Positions 7,503 to 14,274 of a DNA stretch of 44,852 bases are shown piece by piece (position 1 is the stretch's first letter; every line of letters starts with the position of its first letter). The DNA lies in the IMG/VR virus record IMGVR_UViG_3300009537_000035, positions 1 through 44,852 of that record. The stretch is one strand, 5' to 3'. The notes beneath the pieces are model-generated. The model made no database searches, was not told where the DNA came from, and saw only the letters and a program-made list of their open reading frames with translations. A program made the translations under genes and the position numbers. The DNA comes from a virus.

Positions 7503-7619
7503 ATATTTTATTTTTATAATTAATCAGGTCGCTCGCTGATGCTCGCACATTAGTGTTTGCGATTAAAACCGCCATCAACGGTCAATTAGCGCCATTTGAT
7601 AACGGCGCCAATTTTTGCG
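7503..7619 (-). other. Structured intergenic region with three hairpins
   Basis: On the minus strand the gap after rusA holds three hairpins. Arms 7612-7604/7593-7585 form a 9-bp GC-rich stem with a 10-nt loop. Arms 7582-7579/7571-7568 form 4 bp followed by TTTT. Arms 7562-7558/7547-7543 form 5 bp. The first stem pairs fully only on the minus strand (a G-U pair replaces an A-C mismatch), supporting a minus-strand RNA. It could be a terminator, a leader structure for the Cys-rich gene, or a small RNA. Confidence 0.5.
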
Positions 7620-8000
7620 TTATATTACTAAGCTCATCAATACATCAATATGAGGGCTCTGTGCATCCGTATCAATATAGTGATGAATGTTTCTTATATA
7701 CTTACGTCCGTCACCGTTGATAATTCCAGCTTTAACGATACCGTCCAAAATGAATTTAACACTAGAAAAAACATTGTCTGAATCCTTCCTATTATCTTTT
7801 TCATACCACCGGATAAATAAGTCATACAACCCGTTTGGATTTGGTTTAAATTGCCTCTTTGCATTCTCAGCATAAGCCCAAACTTTATGAGTTTCTTTTT
7901 TCTTTATCCCAGCTGCCATAAATTTATTGGTTCTCTCTGCTGAGATATAATCATTCAAGCTGGTCAATGACCCTTCAATTCTAAAAGATACATTACTCAT
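7620..8000 (-). CDS. rusA: RusA-like Holliday junction resolvase
   Basis: A 126-aa protein of typical RusA length. The signature KDNRKDSDNVFSSVKFILDG at residues 68-87 carries the paired aspartates D73 and D75, and NGDG supplies D97, corresponding to the family's metal-binding acids. RusA proteins cut four-way DNA junctions as dimers, here probably resolving recombination intermediates before packaging. It overlaps the upstream small gene by 8 nt and sits near the NinB-like gene. Confidence 0.85.
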   Translation of the reverse strand: MSNVSFRIEGSLTSLNDYISAERTNKFMAAGIKKKETHKVWAYAENAKRQFKPNPNGLYDLFIRWYEKDNRKDSDNVFSSVKFILDGIVKAGIINGDGRKYIRNIHHYIDTDAQSPHIDVLMSLVI

Positions 8001-8193
8001 TTTTAACTTTTAAATCACATTTATAACATACACAATAACCTTCGTCACAATGAGGAGGAGCCATAAATATATGACCTTCTGTATCGCAATTTGGTTTTCC
8101 ATTATTTTCATTCCATACTGCATACCAGTCTATTTCTCCTGATTTATTAAGAGGGAAAAATTCCCTTTTCTTTACATCTTTAAATTTTTTCAT
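7993..8193 (-). CDS. Small putative zinc-binding protein
   Basis: A 66-aa protein with Cys/His clusters in its second half (CDTEGHIFMAPPHCDEGYCV, then CYKCD), consistent with a zinc ribbon. Its N-terminus is basic. It overlaps the preceding gene by 4 nt and RusA by 8 nt. Function unknown. Confidence 0.6.
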   Translation of the reverse strand: MKKFKDVKKREFFPLNKSGEIDWYAVWNENNGKPNCDTEGHIFMAPPHCDEGYCVCYKCDLKVKNE

Positions 8194-8438
8194 TTTTCAA
8201 CCTCATTTGGAAACTTTCCATATCTGCAATAAAAATCCTCAACAAATTTAAAGCTCATACCTGATTTTAATATTTTCAAATATAACCTGTATGCTTTCTT
8301 ATCGTCACACCCTGTTATAATTCTTAAATTCATCATGTTTTTTTCGTGGTTATGAGCCTCGTTCATTAGATTAGTGCATACAGCTATTTTATGGCCTAAA
8401 AACTCACCTATTAAGCTCAATAAACTTTTTTTACTCAT
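8190..8438 (-). CDS. Small protein of unknown function
   Basis: An 82-aa protein starting MSKKSLLSLIGEFLGHK, largely helical by composition, with no motif I recognise. It overlaps its neighbours by 4 and 8 nt inside the same operon. Confidence 0.6.
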   Translation of the reverse strand: MSKKSLLSLIGEFLGHKIAVCTNLMNEAHNHEKNMMNLRIITGCDDKKAYRLYLKILKSGMSFKFVEDFYCRYGKFPNEVEK

Positions 8439-8676
8439 TGATTAAATATTTTTTAGATAGTAAAGGAATACGATAACAATTAGACAAATGCAATAAACTT
8501 TCCTCATCCTCATTCAAATGATGAACTTTATTCCATAATACAACATTTTTAGCCCTTTTCATAATAGAAAATGAAAGCTCATAATCATTGTCCTGTAAAT
8601 ACACATTGGGAGACTTCAAATTTATTGAATGCTCAATGTGTGCATGTTGGCTTGGTTTGCATATGATAAACACCAT
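8431..8676 (-). CDS. Small protein of unknown function
   Basis: An 81-aa protein starting MVFIICKPSQHAHIEHSINL. It alternates beta-like and helical stretches and contains several His residues. No family recognised. It lies 3 nt after the PolX-like gene. Confidence 0.55.
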   Translation of the reverse strand: MVFIICKPSQHAHIEHSINLKSPNVYLQDNDYELSFSIMKRAKNVVLWNKVHHLNEDEESLLHLSNCYRIPLLSKKYLINE

Positions 8677-8679
8677 AAA

Positions 8680-9222
8680 TTAATATTTTAAATGATCTTT
8701 TGGCAACATATTTAAACTCGGTCTGTCATTGATAAGGAACCTATATTTCGGGTGTAAATAAGGTATCTGTAAATGATCAAAAAATTCTTGCTCAGTTGTA
8801 AACTCATACCTTTTACCTTCTTTATACAGGTAACCGTTTTCTGACTTGTACCCTCTTTTTACCCATGTTGTGGCTAGTACCCGGTGGGAATATTCTGATG
8901 ACCCGGTTCTAATTGCTATCTGAATCCCAAAGTTTCCATGATCAACAATGAACAAATCTAACTTTATCCCCTCCGGTAAAATTCGCTGAGTGTATCTACC
9001 TGTTGGCTCTCCTTTTACCTTAGTCCATGAATTTACAATGTTCTGAAAGTCCTGATTTGCCATATGAAAAACCTCATCCAGTTTTGGAATACAGACAATT
9101 TCAATATCCTTTACATCCACTTTCTCCCGGCGTATGCTCCCGGCAATTTCGCACTTTTCACAATGTGGTGACAGCAATGATTTAATCTTTTCAGCTATCA
9201 ATTTCGCTTTTTCCAATTCCAT
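8680..9222 (-). CDS. PolX-like nucleotidyltransferase
   Basis: A 180-aa protein carrying the palm-type catalytic core of DNA polymerase X/beta. It has the Gly-Ser motif IAGSIRREKVDVKDIEIV (GS at 28-29, acids D39 and E41) and a third acid D89 in GIKLDLFIV, then GNFGIQIAIRTGSSEYSH. It lacks the N-terminal HhH domain and the PHP domain of cellular PolX, so it is a minimal form. Roles could be gap filling, end processing or nucleotide transfer to another target. Its start overlaps the ASCH gene by 32 nt. Confidence 0.75.
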   Translation of the reverse strand: MELEKAKLIAEKIKSLLSPHCEKCEIAGSIRREKVDVKDIEIVCIPKLDEVFHMANQDFQNIVNSWTKVKGEPTGRYTQRILPEGIKLDLFIVDHGNFGIQIAIRTGSSEYSHRVLATTWVKRGYKSENGYLYKEGKRYEFTTEQEFFDHLQIPYLHPKYRFLINDRPSLNMLPKDHLKY

Positions 9223-9520
9223 TTTGACAACTTTTTAATTCGGGTTTTACAAAATTTACAAAAAACTTAAACAAATCTATTTTGAATGAAAAAATACAAT
9301 AATGTTCCGGGATTGTTCCAAAGCCCTCCAGCACATAAGTAATAACACCCTCAACCTCCCGGCCTGAATAGGTGTTAAACTCCTGATTAAATTCTTTTAA
9401 CACAACAGTGTCACCAGCTTTAAAATCTCTGTCATTCAATCGAAATTCAAATGTTTTTCTCCCGTTTATGATCTCATCAAAAAACGGTTGAATTGTTTTC
9501 AATTCGTGTACTGTTTCCAT
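9191..9520 (-). CDS. ASCH/DUF3850-like RNA-binding protein
   Basis: A 109-aa protein matching DUF3850, part of the ASCH/PUA-like superfamily: VHELKTIQPFFDEIINGRKT, then FEFRLNDRDFKAGDTVVLKE, then VEGVITYVLEG and a final YCIFSFK strand. ASCH domains are thought to bind RNA or modified bases, but the exact activity of DUF3850 is unknown. The extra 30 C-terminal residues overlap the PolX-like start. Confidence 0.75.
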   Translation of the reverse strand: METVHELKTIQPFFDEIINGRKTFEFRLNDRDFKAGDTVVLKEFNQEFNTYSGREVEGVITYVLEGFGTIPEHYCIFSFKIDLFKFFVNFVKPELKSCQNGIGKSEIDS

Positions 9521-9523
9521 AAT

Positions 9524-9727
9524 TTACAAAATTGGTTTAGTTTTAAAATTCAACTTGTACCGGGTATTTATTTCCTCCAAACTCATTGAGTCAATTTTAT
9601 GTTTTAAAATGTCCCACGTGTTTTGTTGTATATAAACAACCTCAACATATCTGCATTCAATTTTATGACTTGTAGCCTTAAATGTACAGAGAACAATCAG
9701 GAAATATAACCATATAAATTTTTTCAT
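9524..9727 (-). CDS. Small exported protein
   Basis: A 67-aa protein with an N-terminal signal-like segment (MKKFIWLYFLIVLCTFKATS), then a short polar region ending TRYKLNFKTKPIL. Export to the periplasm or anchoring in the inner membrane is likely. Function unknown. It sits between MazG and ASCH with short gaps. Confidence 0.55.
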   Translation of the reverse strand: MKKFIWLYFLIVLCTFKATSHKIECRYVEVVYIQQNTWDILKHKIDSMSLEEINTRYKLNFKTKPIL

Positions 9728-9735
9728 TTTATATG

Positions 9736-10053
9736 CTATACTATTCCGTCCTTACCAGGGTTTCCACATTTACGGAGTTTGTTAATTTCCATTTTTTTAT
9801 TAATTATTTCACAGATATTATCAAAAGTAAATCCGTAAGAATCAGCAGCGCCAAATAATAAGATAAAACAATCAGCAAATTCCTCACATATATCCTCCTC
9901 TTGCCTGTAACTTATATTTTCATATTTATATTTTAATGCAATAATCAATTCATCTACCTCTTTTTTCAAGTGATTTACTTTACTTAGTGATGTAGCGCTT
10001 CCGAATGTTTTATTTTGCCATTCTGCGATTTCTATAAATTGTTCTTTTTTCAT
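9736..10053 (-). CDS. MazG-like nucleotide pyrophosphohydrolase
   Basis: A 105-aa protein with the full MazG metal-binding pattern: E32-x-x-E35 in KKEVDELIIAL and E58-x-x-D61 in CEEFADCFILLFGAAD. The family hydrolyses NTPs or dNTPs to monophosphates. Phage versions may adjust nucleotide pools or (p)ppGpp-linked starvation signals. It is the short single-domain form common in phages and stands in the nucleotide and DNA-metabolism block. Confidence 0.8.
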   Translation of the reverse strand: MKKEQFIEIAEWQNKTFGSATSLSKVNHLKKEVDELIIALKYKYENISYRQEEDICEEFADCFILLFGAADSYGFTFDNICEIINKKMEINKLRKCGNPGKDGIV

Positions 10054-10060
10054 ATATCTA

Positions 10061-10855
10061 TTAAATTAACGGTGCAATTGTTCCCAAAAATTCTGAGGTC
10101 TTAAACATATCCTCAAATAATATCCTTTTCTCCTCAATTAAAGGTTTTTTCTTTTCAAAGTAGTTGTATATGGTTTGAGCTGTTATCTCATCATATCCAT
10201 ACTCAGAAATCATTTTTTCAATAGAATAGGACCAGTTATTAATTATCTGATGAGAAATGTCAACCGCTTTTTTCTGTCTGTCCTTTGGTCTTACAAACTC
10301 ACCTATTTTAATCGGTTGATCACTGGAGGTCTTTTTTACAACTCCTTTTTCAACCAATACAGATAACGCCTCTGCCTGTTCTTGTTTTGAGGGCTTAAAG
10401 GTTTCCTGTGCATTCACAATCTCTCCAGTCCTTTTTGAGTCATATTTATACAAAAAGTCCATTACTACACTAGAATCCAAACGATCATATACCTGACCAA
10501 ATTCAGACATTTTAACTAGGGTAAAAAATAATTGGAAATCCTCCAAGGTATAAAAAGGAAATGTTTGCAATATGAATAGAGACAACTCCTCAATTTGGCC
10601 CTTAGTCATTGGCTTGCTAATATTAAAGGAATTTGCTAAGTCAATTATCATAAGTTTTAAAACACCAATAGTCATAGCCTCATCAATTCTGCTCAGTTGC
10701 CTCATGTTTAAAAGTTCATCCTTAACCACCATTTGAGCGATCGACTTTATTGTCAATTTACCATATTTACGATATAGTTCTATTTTCGAGTTCTGAGAGT
10801 ATAGACTGTGCATAATCTGCAAGCTCTGTTCTGTTTTGCTCAAATTTGTTTCCAT
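10061..10855 (-). CDS. Replication-associated protein typical of Bacteroidota phages
   Basis: A 264-aa helical protein (TIKSIAQMVVKDELLNMRQL, MTKGQIEELSLFILQTFPFY, EDFQLFFTLVKMSEFGQVYD). It resembles conserved Bacteroidota phage and mobile-element proteins found next to replication initiators; I cannot name the family with certainty. No ATPase motif is visible. A helicase-loader or initiator-partner role would fit the position. It starts 89 nt inside the preceding gene; a start at 10813 would shorten the overlap to 47 nt. Confidence 0.6.
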   Translation of the reverse strand: METNLSKTEQSLQIMHSLYSQNSKIELYRKYGKLTIKSIAQMVVKDELLNMRQLSRIDEAMTIGVLKLMIIDLANSFNISKPMTKGQIEELSLFILQTFPFYTLEDFQLFFTLVKMSEFGQVYDRLDSSVVMDFLYKYDSKRTGEIVNAQETFKPSKQEQAEALSVLVEKGVVKKTSSDQPIKIGEFVRPKDRQKKAVDISHQIINNWSYSIEKMISEYGYDEITAQTIYNYFEKKKPLIEEKRILFEDMFKTSEFLGTIAPLI

Positions 10856-11597
10856 TATTTTTTTTGGTTATGATTAATTTACTAAACTGTTTCCTTAATT
10901 TTCCGGTACTCAAAATATTTGATTTCCAAAACTTGTCTGTTTTTAAAAATTCAAAAACCTGCCTGAATTGTTCAATTGTGCATCCGTCTGACTCAATCAT
11001 CAATCTAATATCATCAACACAATCCCCTTTCATTTTCTCTTGAATTTTAAAAGTCGCCCCGGCCTCTTTTAAATTGAAAATAAAAAGTTGCTGAAATGAT
11101 TTTGCAATTTTTAAGTATTCATGATATTTCTCATTTTCAAAATCTGCGTTTTCCAATTCTGACAATAATCTTTTTTTGTAGTCAGTCGAAAATTTTGAAT
11201 TTTTGACTTTACTCTTAATTGGTTTTTCAATATCATTTTCAGAAACAGTATCACTAACAAGAACACTATCAGTATCACTAACAATATCAGATAAGGGTTT
11301 ATTTAGGTTATTTAGGTTGTTTTTAGGTTTCTCCATTTTTGGAGGTCTACCCCCTAGTTTTCCATTTTGTGCCGATGTTTTACACCTGTTATCATATTGA
11401 TTTATATTACGTTTTAAATTTGGCTCAATCAATTTCCAAACCAATTTAACCGATAGGTTATTTAGGTTATTTAGGTTTATTTTGGTTTCGTCAATATGAT
11501 ACTCAAACAGCATTTTAAATATGGTTCCTTGGTCGGACAAACTCAATTCTGAAATTGCCTCATACCATTCTGTTCGTATTATAAAAGTTTCCTTCAT
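10767..11597 (-). CDS. DUF6291-like putative replication initiator
   Basis: A 276-aa protein from MKETFIIRTEWYEAISELSL. I prefer this start because upstream codons belong to a hairpin leader. The N-terminal 90 residues (LSDQGTIFKMLFEYHID, then NLKRNINQYDNRCKTSAQNG, KLGGRPP) match the pattern of DUF6291 proteins, found in phage replication regions. A low-complexity linker with Asn-Leu-Asn repeats follows, then a C-terminal helical domain. The AACCTAAAT repeats encoding NLN occur in two places and could be origin iterons. A replication role is inferred. Confidence 0.6.
   Translation of the reverse strand: MKETFIIRTEWYEAISELSLSDQGTIFKMLFEYHIDETKINLNNLNNLSVKLVWKLIEPNLKRNINQYDNRCKTSAQNGKLGGRPPKMEKPKNNLNNLNKPLSDIVSDTDSVLVSDTVSENDIEKPIKSKVKNSKFSTDYKKRLLSELENADFENEKYHEYLKIAKSFQQLFIFNLKEAGATFKIQEKMKGDCVDDIRLMIESDGCTIEQFRQVFEFLKTDKFWKSNILSTGKLRKQFSKLIITKKNNGNKFEQNRTELADYAQSILSELENRTIS
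11302..11329 (-). repeat. TTTAGGTT repeats, cluster 1
   Basis: TTTAGGTT occurs at 11302-11309, 11311-11318 and 11322-11329. The first two are spaced by 9 bases, giving NLN in the encoded protein. Together with the second cluster this may be coding microsatellite or iterons inside the replication gene. Confidence 0.7.
11453..11477 (-). repeat. TTTAGGTT repeats, cluster 2
   Basis: ATAGGTT at 11453-11459 is followed by TTTAGGTT at 11461-11468 and 11470-11477, again at a period of 9. It lies about 125 bp from cluster 1 within the same gene. Confidence 0.7.
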
Positions 11598-11601
11598 CAT
11601 A

Positions 11602-11733
11602 TTATTTAGTAAATGAAAAACCCTTAAAAGCAAAATCCCAAAAGCTGGAACGAGTGCAAGAACTCTGTTTCTTTTGGGATTTTAAGCCTTTAAGGGCTAT
11701 ATTGTATGATAAACTACTTTTCATTTCTTGCAT
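11602..11733 (-). CDS. Possible short leader frame of 43 codons
   Basis: An open frame starting MQEMKSSLSYNIALKGL at 11733, ending TAA at 11602, 5 nt before the replication gene start. Its sequence is largely dictated by the inverted repeat (LKGLKSQKK against FWDFAFKGF), so it may be fortuitous. If translated, ribosome movement would change the hairpin. Confidence 0.25.
   Translation of the reverse strand: MQEMKSSLSYNIALKGLKSQKKQSSCTRSSFWDFAFKGFSFTK
11614..11696 (-). promoter_or_regulatory. Large leader hairpin ending in a T run before the replication gene
   Basis: Arms 11696-11689/11628-11621 (8 bp) and 11683-11671/11644-11632 (13 bp) form a long stem with an asymmetric internal loop and a 26-nt apical region that itself holds a GAGT/ACTC hairpin. 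On the minus strand the stem ends in GGGTTTTTC, 17 nt before the start codon at 11597. This resembles a terminator or attenuator in a leader. A 43-codon frame (11602-11733) also runs through it. Confidence 0.65.
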
Positions 11734-11793
11734 TTATTAAGGAGGTTCCAAGCTCCTGACATTTATTTGTCGATGTAAAAATACAATTATTTT

Positions 11794-12462
11794 TTAATAA
11801 CCAAACTTTTCATAATATTTTTCAAAATATTTTTCATACTCGAATAATTTTTTATCAGTGATCTCATTCATATTTTCCTGAACAAAATCAATGAATCTCA
11901 ATATCCAAGTTTTTAAACCCTCTAGCATCTCATTTGTGAGGGTATAATCCTCCTGATAAACATTATTGAAGTCCGTAATAATAAACTTAAATACGTGCGC
12001 TGAGGTGCAATAAAGGTAAACTCTCCATTGCATTAAAGACAAATATTCAAGTTCCTTGTACCACCCTGTAGTTTTCACATCCTGAGCGGTTCCAAATTTC
12101 AGAGTATCAATCCAGCCATACAACAAAATATTATGCTCTCCGATCTTTATCGGCTTGCATGCAAATTGTTCATGCTTTCCTCCTTTTCGTAGGTTCCAAA
12201 CCTCATCAACTACTGGAGCCTTAAAGTCCCAAAAACTCATCCTGTAGGTATTATCTCCAGTTTTTTCCTGAATTGTTTTGGTCTGTTCCAGCTCCTCCGA
12301 TTTTAATGAGGTCAATAAATGGAATGCTTTTCCCTTGTTTGCAGACTCGCTGGAGGGAGTTTCTACTCTGTTGATTTTATTCAACAGAGAAGTTTTGTCC
12401 TGTAGCCCATTTACATAACGAATAAACCCGTCTAATAGGGTTGGGTATAAACATATATTCAT
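11794..12462 (-). CDS. PD-(D/E)XK family nuclease
   Basis: A 222-aa protein with the fold's core pattern: GKAFHLL at 44-50, YGWID (D119), then AQDVKTT (D128, K130) and the downstream Q145 in LMQWRVYLY. This is the arrangement of Cas4/RecB-like and lambda-exonuclease-like phage enzymes. It overlaps the Sak4-like gene by one base, so it is probably the exonuclease partner of that annealing protein in recombination. Confidence 0.75.
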   Translation of the reverse strand: MNICLYPTLLDGFIRYVNGLQDKTSLLNKINRVETPSSESANKGKAFHLLTSLKSEELEQTKTIQEKTGDNTYRMSFWDFKAPVVDEVWNLRKGGKHEQFACKPIKIGEHNILLYGWIDTLKFGTAQDVKTTGWYKELEYLSLMQWRVYLYCTSAHVFKFIITDFNNVYQEDYTLTNEMLEGLKTWILRFIDFVQENMNEITDKKLFEYEKYFEKYYEKFGY

Positions 12463-13379
12463 TACTCGAAAATGTTTAATTTAACGTTATACTTCAAATT
12501 TAGAGACTTCAATTTTTCAGCAAACAAGTTGCGTGCAATTACAGCAGAATCCCAAATTGATTCAATACCCTTCATTTTACCACTAACCTCTAAAGCTGTT
12601 GCAGCATCCGTCACCGTCTCGATTGTTTCCTCAATTACTGATAACAACATTTTATATTCTATCAGTACGTCATGTTGTTTCTCCAGCATTGCATAATACT
12701 TATTGAAAATATCTGTCAACGGGAAAACATGTTTTACATTCATATCCGGGATATGAATAATTGACTCCAGTTTACAGGTATTTTTACCATAATAGGAATC
12801 TGTCGGGTCAAATGATATTGTCCTTTGATTGTTTCTACTTTGCATATATCCAACCAAGTCCATATCTCTGATAATAGCTCCAAGGTTACGGCCTACAATA
12901 TCCGGTCTGAAATATCTACGATCATTATCGCTGGCCTCCCGGTCATGTGCAATAAAAACAATATTCTTACCACTGTTTTGAACATTTGCGAGAAACTGCC
13001 TGAACGTAGAAAGTAAAACACCAAATCCCTGTAAAGTTAACGCTCCAGTTTTACCATTACTCATTTTGTAGTCATCCTTTATGATCTGAGCTGAAAGTAA
13101 ATCCAAACATTTCCCCACTGTGTCAAAAATAAGGGTCTTATAATTTTTCAACTCAACCGGGTCTTTTATTAACTCCGTTACCTCAGTCCATGTATCAATA
13201 TTGACATAGTCTTTTCTGAACATTGGTTCAACCCTTTTTATCCCCCTGTCAAAATCAAAACAAATGGGGTCCGGGGCTGTTAGTCCAAATGTTGTCTTAC
13301 CGATACCCGGCTCACCGTATATCAGAGCTTTTAAGGTTGTGATAATAATTTCATCACTTGCTTTACAAATCTTTGCCAT
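12462..13379 (-). CDS. Sak4-like RecA-fold single-strand annealing ATPase
   Basis: A 305-aa AAA_24-type ATPase with Walker A at 22-30 (GEPGIGKTT) and Walker B at 82-86 (TLIFD), followed by the RecA-core segments GFGVLLSTFRQFL and NIVFIAHDRE and a helical C-terminal tail. Phage proteins of this type (Sak4 group) anneal single strands, often with SSB and a nuclease. The adjacent PD-(D/E)XK nuclease, DEDDh exonuclease and Rad50-like ATPase form a recombination module. Confidence 0.8.
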   Translation of the reverse strand: MAKICKASDEIIITTLKALIYGEPGIGKTTFGLTAPDPICFDFDRGIKRVEPMFRKDYVNIDTWTEVTELIKDPVELKNYKTLIFDTVGKCLDLLSAQIIKDDYKMSNGKTGALTLQGFGVLLSTFRQFLANVQNSGKNIVFIAHDREASDNDRRYFRPDIVGRNLGAIIRDMDLVGYMQSRNNQRTISFDPTDSYYGKNTCKLESIIHIPDMNVKHVFPLTDIFNKYYAMLEKQHDVLIEYKMLLSVIEETIETVTDAATALEVSGKMKGIESIWDSAVIARNLFAEKLKSLNLKYNVKLNIFE

Positions 13380-13390
13380 AGTATATAAAT

Positions 13391-14176
13391 TTAATAATTA
13401 ATAGTCTCACAGGATTGTGTCTCAATATCCCACAGTAAACCTTTTTCTTTTCTCAATGTTATTGCCTCCTCACTGATACCGTAATTTAACAACCATGTAT
13501 TACGGCCTTCATGTGATTCAGGTAGTTGTTTGATCAAACCCTCAGCAAACTTCAAACGGCTTGTATTGCTTACAATTTCAGCACCATTAAAAACAACATT
13601 GTTTCTGTTTGATCTGTAAATTACGCCCAATTTAACCAACTCAAAGAAACATCTAGCGGTACACTGAACATCATACAAAGCATCATGAGCGCCCTCAAAG
13701 TCACATCCAAATAAAATATTGTGCAACTCTATTAATTTAGGCCACTTGTTACCCGGTAACTTACAAAAAGAAGTTGACCCGTTCATTGTACAAATTTGGT
13801 CAATTTTCTTTGGTATTATTTTTTTGTACCGGATTGTTTCAGCACCCAAAATATTAATATCAAAAGCCATGTTATGAGCAACCATACAACTACATTTCAT
13901 GTATGATTGAATAAACATGTCAATTATTAAAGGCATAGGTGTACCCTCTTTCTCACATCTCTCCGTTGACATATTATTGTCAATAAAGAATTTCTCTTTA
14001 GGAACTACCCAACCGTCAGGTTTAACAAGGAATGAATTACTCTCAATTATTTCACCCTTATTGTTACAAACTAACCAAGCAATCTGAGTGCATCTAGGCC
14101 AGTTCTCAACGTCTGTCATAGGTGCTTTGTAGTTTTTAGGCACCCCGGTTGTTTCTGTGTCAAAAAATAAAATCAT
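13391..14176 (-). CDS. DnaQ-like DEDDh 3'-5' exonuclease
   Basis: A 261-aa protein starting MILFFDTETTGVPKNY at 14176. A longer start at 14263 would place the promoter boxes inside the gene and add an unrelated hydrophobic stretch. Exo I is FDTETTG (D6, E8), Exo II is VAHNMAFDINI, and Exo III is GAHDALYDVQC with the His of the DEDDh type. There is no polymerase domain. It could proofread, degrade RNA primers or trim ends. A strong promoter/operator lies about 25 nt upstream. Confidence 0.85.
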   Translation of the reverse strand: MILFFDTETTGVPKNYKAPMTDVENWPRCTQIAWLVCNNKGEIIESNSFLVKPDGWVVPKEKFFIDNNMSTERCEKEGTPMPLIIDMFIQSYMKCSCMVAHNMAFDINILGAETIRYKKIIPKKIDQICTMNGSTSFCKLPGNKWPKLIELHNILFGCDFEGAHDALYDVQCTARCFFELVKLGVIYRSNRNNVVFNGAEIVSNTSRLKFAEGLIKQLPESHEGRNTWLLNYGISEEAITLRKEKGLLWDIETQSCETINY

Positions 14177-14202
14177 AATCTGAATTTTTTTAGTGAATAA
14201 TG

Positions 14203-14236
14203 TTACAAATATAATATTATAACTGTAATATGCAAA
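14203..14236 (-). promoter_or_regulatory. Canonical promoter overlapped by TTACA...TGTAA palindrome
   Basis: Minus strand: TTTG (14236-14233), a 19-nt spacer, TATATTTG (14213-14206). The region 14203-14228 is a near-perfect 26-bp palindrome, TTACA-N16-TGTAA with an ATAATATTAT core. A regulator binding it would cover the -7 box and block the exonuclease gene. It is the best copy of a family found at 6316, 16022 and 26507. Confidence 0.7.
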
Positions 14237-14237
14237 A

Positions 14238-14268
14238 TAAAAAATAAAAAAGGGGAATTTCACCCCTT
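14238..14268 (-). terminator. Terminator after the Rad50-like gene
   Basis: Minus strand stem AAGGGG/CCCCTT (14268-14263 with 14255-14250), 7-nt loop, followed by a T-rich run from 14249. It lies 7 nt after the stop of the upstream gene and just before the next promoter. Confidence 0.8.
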
Positions 14269-14274
14269 AAAATA

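Noticed and set aside
7503-7619. tRNA gene in the structured gap
   Set aside because: No T-loop TTCGA-like sequence or acceptor pairing could be found.
11598-11633. Longer start for the DUF6291-like gene at 11633
   Set aside because: The extra codons lie in the leader hairpin, and homologous proteins begin near MKETF.
14177-14263. Longer start for the DEDDh exonuclease at 14263
   Set aside because: It would place the promoter and operator within the gene and add a hydrophobic stretch not seen in such exonucleases.
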